Below are positions 61,790 to 64,000 of a stretch of DNA of 64,000 nucleotides, in pieces. This DNA is from Sclerodactyla briareus (Eukaryota > Echinodermata > Holothuroidea > Dendrochirotida > Sclerodactylidae): contig JAODTK010005165.1 in assembly GCA_026419785.1 (NCBI GenBank), positions 62,001-126,000 on the forward strand. The letters are read 5' to 3'. Position 1 is the first letter of the stretch. Each line of letters opens with the position of its first letter. The translations under genes and the position numbers were made by a program. The notes under the pieces are model-generated. The model was not told where the DNA came from and searched no databases. It was given only the letters and a program-made list of their open reading frames with translations.

Positions 61790-61982
61790 CTTATATTTGT
61801 CAGAATGGTTTTCTTGCCCATCTTGCCGTCAACTTTTGCCCGGACTTCGTAGTTGATATCGTGGCAGGAGACGGTTGTCCCAGTTATCCCCGTGTCGAAC
61901 CTGTTGCGTGTCCCATTGCTTGGTTTCGTGCTAGGCGTCACAGGGTGACTTTGGCTGAATGGGGCTATTGAATCCATCAAAC
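61790..61982 (-). CDS. ABCG2-like: ABCG2-like first coding exon (human exon 2): N-terminus
   Basis: The acceptor at 61985-61983 follows a T-rich tract (ttctttttaacag) and the ATG is at 61977-61975, five bases into the exon. This resembles human ABCG2, where a non-coding exon 1 is followed by an exon with a short 5' UTR before ATG. The frame is open for about 62 codons with no indel: a polar, low-complexity start (MDSIAPFSQSHPVTPS...) and then the conserved strand VSCHDINYEV and TILTNI, matching human VLSFHNICYRV and EILSNI. The donor is AG|gttgat at 61789. The phase-2 break falls in the codon matching human Asn68, the same position as in human. An upstream in-frame ATG at 62133 lies in the presumed intron and is not preferred. 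Confidence 0.87.
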
Positions 61983-64000
61983 CTGTTAAAAAGAACATTG
62001 AAAGATACCATGATGTTTTGAGTGTGTGATGGTGTTTTGTCAAAAGTCTGTCTATGTTGTTGGGTATTCGTCCAGGAAGATCTGAAGGAAAACCTGCACC
62101 TTTACAAACTTGGGCAAATTGGTAAAGGGACAACTGCAGGAGGTTGAGAAAGAGGATATATGATAGCGGGGATAAAAAACTGAATGCGTCAGGTCCAAAC
62201 GGGAATTATAGGACTTCCATTACAGAGTTAAGCCTTTGACGTTTGTGTATTGTGAGAATGTGTATGAGCAAGATTGAAAGGCATCCCATCATGAAATAAT
62301 AAATGATAATCATACTTCCACCACCCTGCAAACATTATTTGTGTTCTATGGATTCAAACAATCATTTCACTTCGAAAAAGATTAGTCTTGGGGAGGATTG
62401 CTGTAGTGGGTACCATGGTAGGTGTGATGGTACTTTGGTAAGAGAAGACAACAGATCTTCGGCTAAATGTTGACCTATTCAACAAATGAAACAAGAAAAC
62501 CTAACATACATTTCCGTGTTGTCCATGTGGATGTAATGCGTATTGTGCAATTGGGTTCTCCAATTTTCAACCTAATGCCCAAACTTGAAGGCCAATAACT
62601 CCACATTGGAACATCGCATTGAAATAAGGTTTGGACATATAGATGAAGTCTTCCATTCTCAGGAAAACCTCTGTTGTATCCGAGCCTGCAATTAGCCTTT
62701 GAATGGTGTTCTCACTGTTCTGCACATATTATTGCCTCTTGCCATCAGAACGCTGACTGTACACAAGAACAATGTTGAACACTTGAATAGTGGGTATGGG
62801 CTCATAGGATTAAACAAAAAGTATCACTTCCCAAAAACGATAGTTGTTAGATGATGTGAAGTTAAAAGGTGTCACATAGCCAACCCGGTTCTCATTGCGG
62901 GCGAATGATCTATTCGCCAATCCGAAACACAAGTGGAGACAAAATGCTCGCGTCACCAGGGAACTAATATATCAGGAGTAATCATGATAAGTCAGGGCGT
63001 GGCTGGGAAGGGGGAGCATGAAATAAAGGCTGAATGAACTCTAGTGTAATATTAGGCCATCAAACATCAGGCATCTTAGGCCAAGCATTTGTTTGTGTAA
63101 CATTGTATCGCACAGAAATGTGAAAAGGGCCAAATACATGGTTTGGGGTAGTGTAGGGATGGTGTAGTGTCGTGCCAATATCTTAGGCAATATCTGGAGC
63201 GCGAAGGACATCATCATTGGACGAACAACAGGCTAGTTTGAATCATCTGTTTATATACTTAAATATATAAAGAACTATTTCTCTAAAAATTGTGTTTTAA
63301 AAGGATTTTCCACTGTTAGCAGACTGTGTCCAGTAACTCCACCTGAAATAGTACCTGCAGTATGTGCGAACAGATCGGGCAATCAAACGCACACCACGTC
63401 TCATATCAGGATCTTACAAATTTTCAAGATCCCCCCAAAATGGACCATACCACCAAGTTTGGCGGAAATCAGACAAACTGCAAACATGAACTCAAACTGC
63501 CCTTCACCTTTGTGAAAGAATGTAGGCTGGCACTTTAACCAAATTTTGTTCAAAACCAGGAAGCCAGAAGATTTTCGTTCAGATTTCTTGACTGCCAGAT
63601 GTTTTCTGGCTATTTAAGTTCCATTCAGCCATTCTTTCATGTCCTCCTTCCCAGCCACATCATAACTTATCATGAGCGGTCATTTCATGAATCGGTCAAT
63701 AGGTCTTTCTTGTGCGGTAGCATACATGTACAAACCCTTCCCGATGAATTGAACTGAGTTCCTTTGGAGTAACTCTGGGGAAGAATGCTAGAGGAAGATA
63801 GTCCATGGAATCAATTTTGCTGTGAGGTGGCTTCACTGCCCGCTATTGGTATGTGCAGAGAACTTTGCCCTTTCCTATATATACATAGATAGAGAGCAAC
63901 TTCCGGGCAACTCCATTGGAAATTTAGGAGCACACTAATGATAACACATGGAGGTGACTTGTTCACGAACTTAGGTCTTGTGTTACCCGAGCAACAGATT
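61983..64000. other. Upstream of first coding exon: intron 1 / promoter side
   Basis: By analogy with human ABCG2 a non-coding exon 1 is expected on the minus strand above 62 kb, but none can be identified by eye. 63420-63620 holds fragments of the dispersed repeats (ccataccaccaagtttggcg; accaggaagccagaag). A TATA-like tatatatagg sits on the minus strand near 63876-63885; without an identified exon it is not called a promoter. Confidence 0.5.

Larger units (their letters stand above)
5210..61982 (-). other. ABCG2-like: ABCG2-like half ABC transporter gene, whole coding span
   Basis: Gene-level entry. ABCG2 family members are plasma-membrane half transporters (one cytosolic nucleotide-binding domain followed by six membrane helices) that dimerise and use ATP to export drugs, porphyrins, urate and other amphipaths. 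Sixteen coding segments on the minus strand, in the right order, match the human protein from start to stop; Walker A, Q-loop, signature, H-loop and all membrane exons are recognisable. Lengths from ATG to stop sum to about 1966 nt, against 1968 nt for human ABCG2 (recalled). Exons 10 and 14 have exactly the recalled human lengths, 83 and 90 nt. Nearly all exons contain 1-3 nt indels and some splice sites are damaged, so a gene predictor would miss most of it. Reading frames quoted in the exon entries jump across these indels. Noisy assembly is favoured over pseudogene because splice sites, exon lengths and amino acids between indels are preserved, but this is not proven. Confidence 0.87.

Noticed and set aside
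63870..63890. TATA-like sequence upstream of the gene
   Set aside because: AT-rich motif without an identified exon 1 or other promoter evidence.

Overview
This is a metazoan nuclear genomic window: very low coding density, introns of 0.6-14 kb with GT..AG sites, many diverged interspersed repeats, minisatellites and tRNA-derived SINEs. The repeat content (tRNA-SINEs, the 'tatatagcgcc' element, tandem-array elements ending in a CA tract) looks like a marine invertebrate, perhaps an echinoderm or other invertebrate deuterostome. That placement is an inference and the species is not identified. Repeat copies differ by scattered single-base gaps, as in a noisy long-read assembly.

The main content is one gene on the minus strand spanning about 62.0 kb down to 5.2 kb. 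It is an ABCG2-like half ABC transporter, recognised exon by exon from the initiator ATG (61977) to the TAA stop (5212-5210). Sixteen coding segments were located by eye. Their order is N-terminus, Walker A, Q-loop exon, signature (VSGGE) and Walker B exon, H-loop exon, linker, six-helix membrane domain and C-terminus. Thirteen of the fourteen internal splice positions expected from human ABCG2 (recalled from memory) are found at or near the same place, and one further intron splits human exon 9. The summed length is about 1966 nt against 1968 nt for the human CDS. Almost every exon has one or more 1-3 nt indels, so no long ORF survives; either the assembly is noisy or the gene is decaying.

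Layout: 1-5.2 kb lies downstream of the gene and holds a 50-bp minisatellite. 5.2-16.3 kb holds the membrane-domain exons, interrupted by a SINE and a 77-bp minisatellite. 16.3-20.3 kb holds a 42-bp minisatellite and the linker exon. 20.3-30.0 kb holds the nucleotide-binding-domain exons 8 to 5 and a tandem-array element. 30-47 kb holds two large repeat-rich introns and exon 4. 47.4 kb is the Walker A exon. 47.4-61.8 kb is a 14-kb intron with a hAT-type element carrying an 8-bp target duplication, a SINE and a cluster of three tandem-array elements. 61.8-62.0 kb is the first coding exon, and 62-64 kb is upstream sequence.

The most unusual non-coding feature is a superfamily of Helitron/pearl-like elements. 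They have a short left hairpin, a central array of about 155-165-bp monomers (locally a 310-bp dimer), a CA-rich tract and a right-end palindrome. Their monomers repeatedly carry TGACCT direct repeats spaced by 4, the layout of nuclear-receptor DR4 elements, and they sit inside the introns of a gene whose relatives export xenobiotics.
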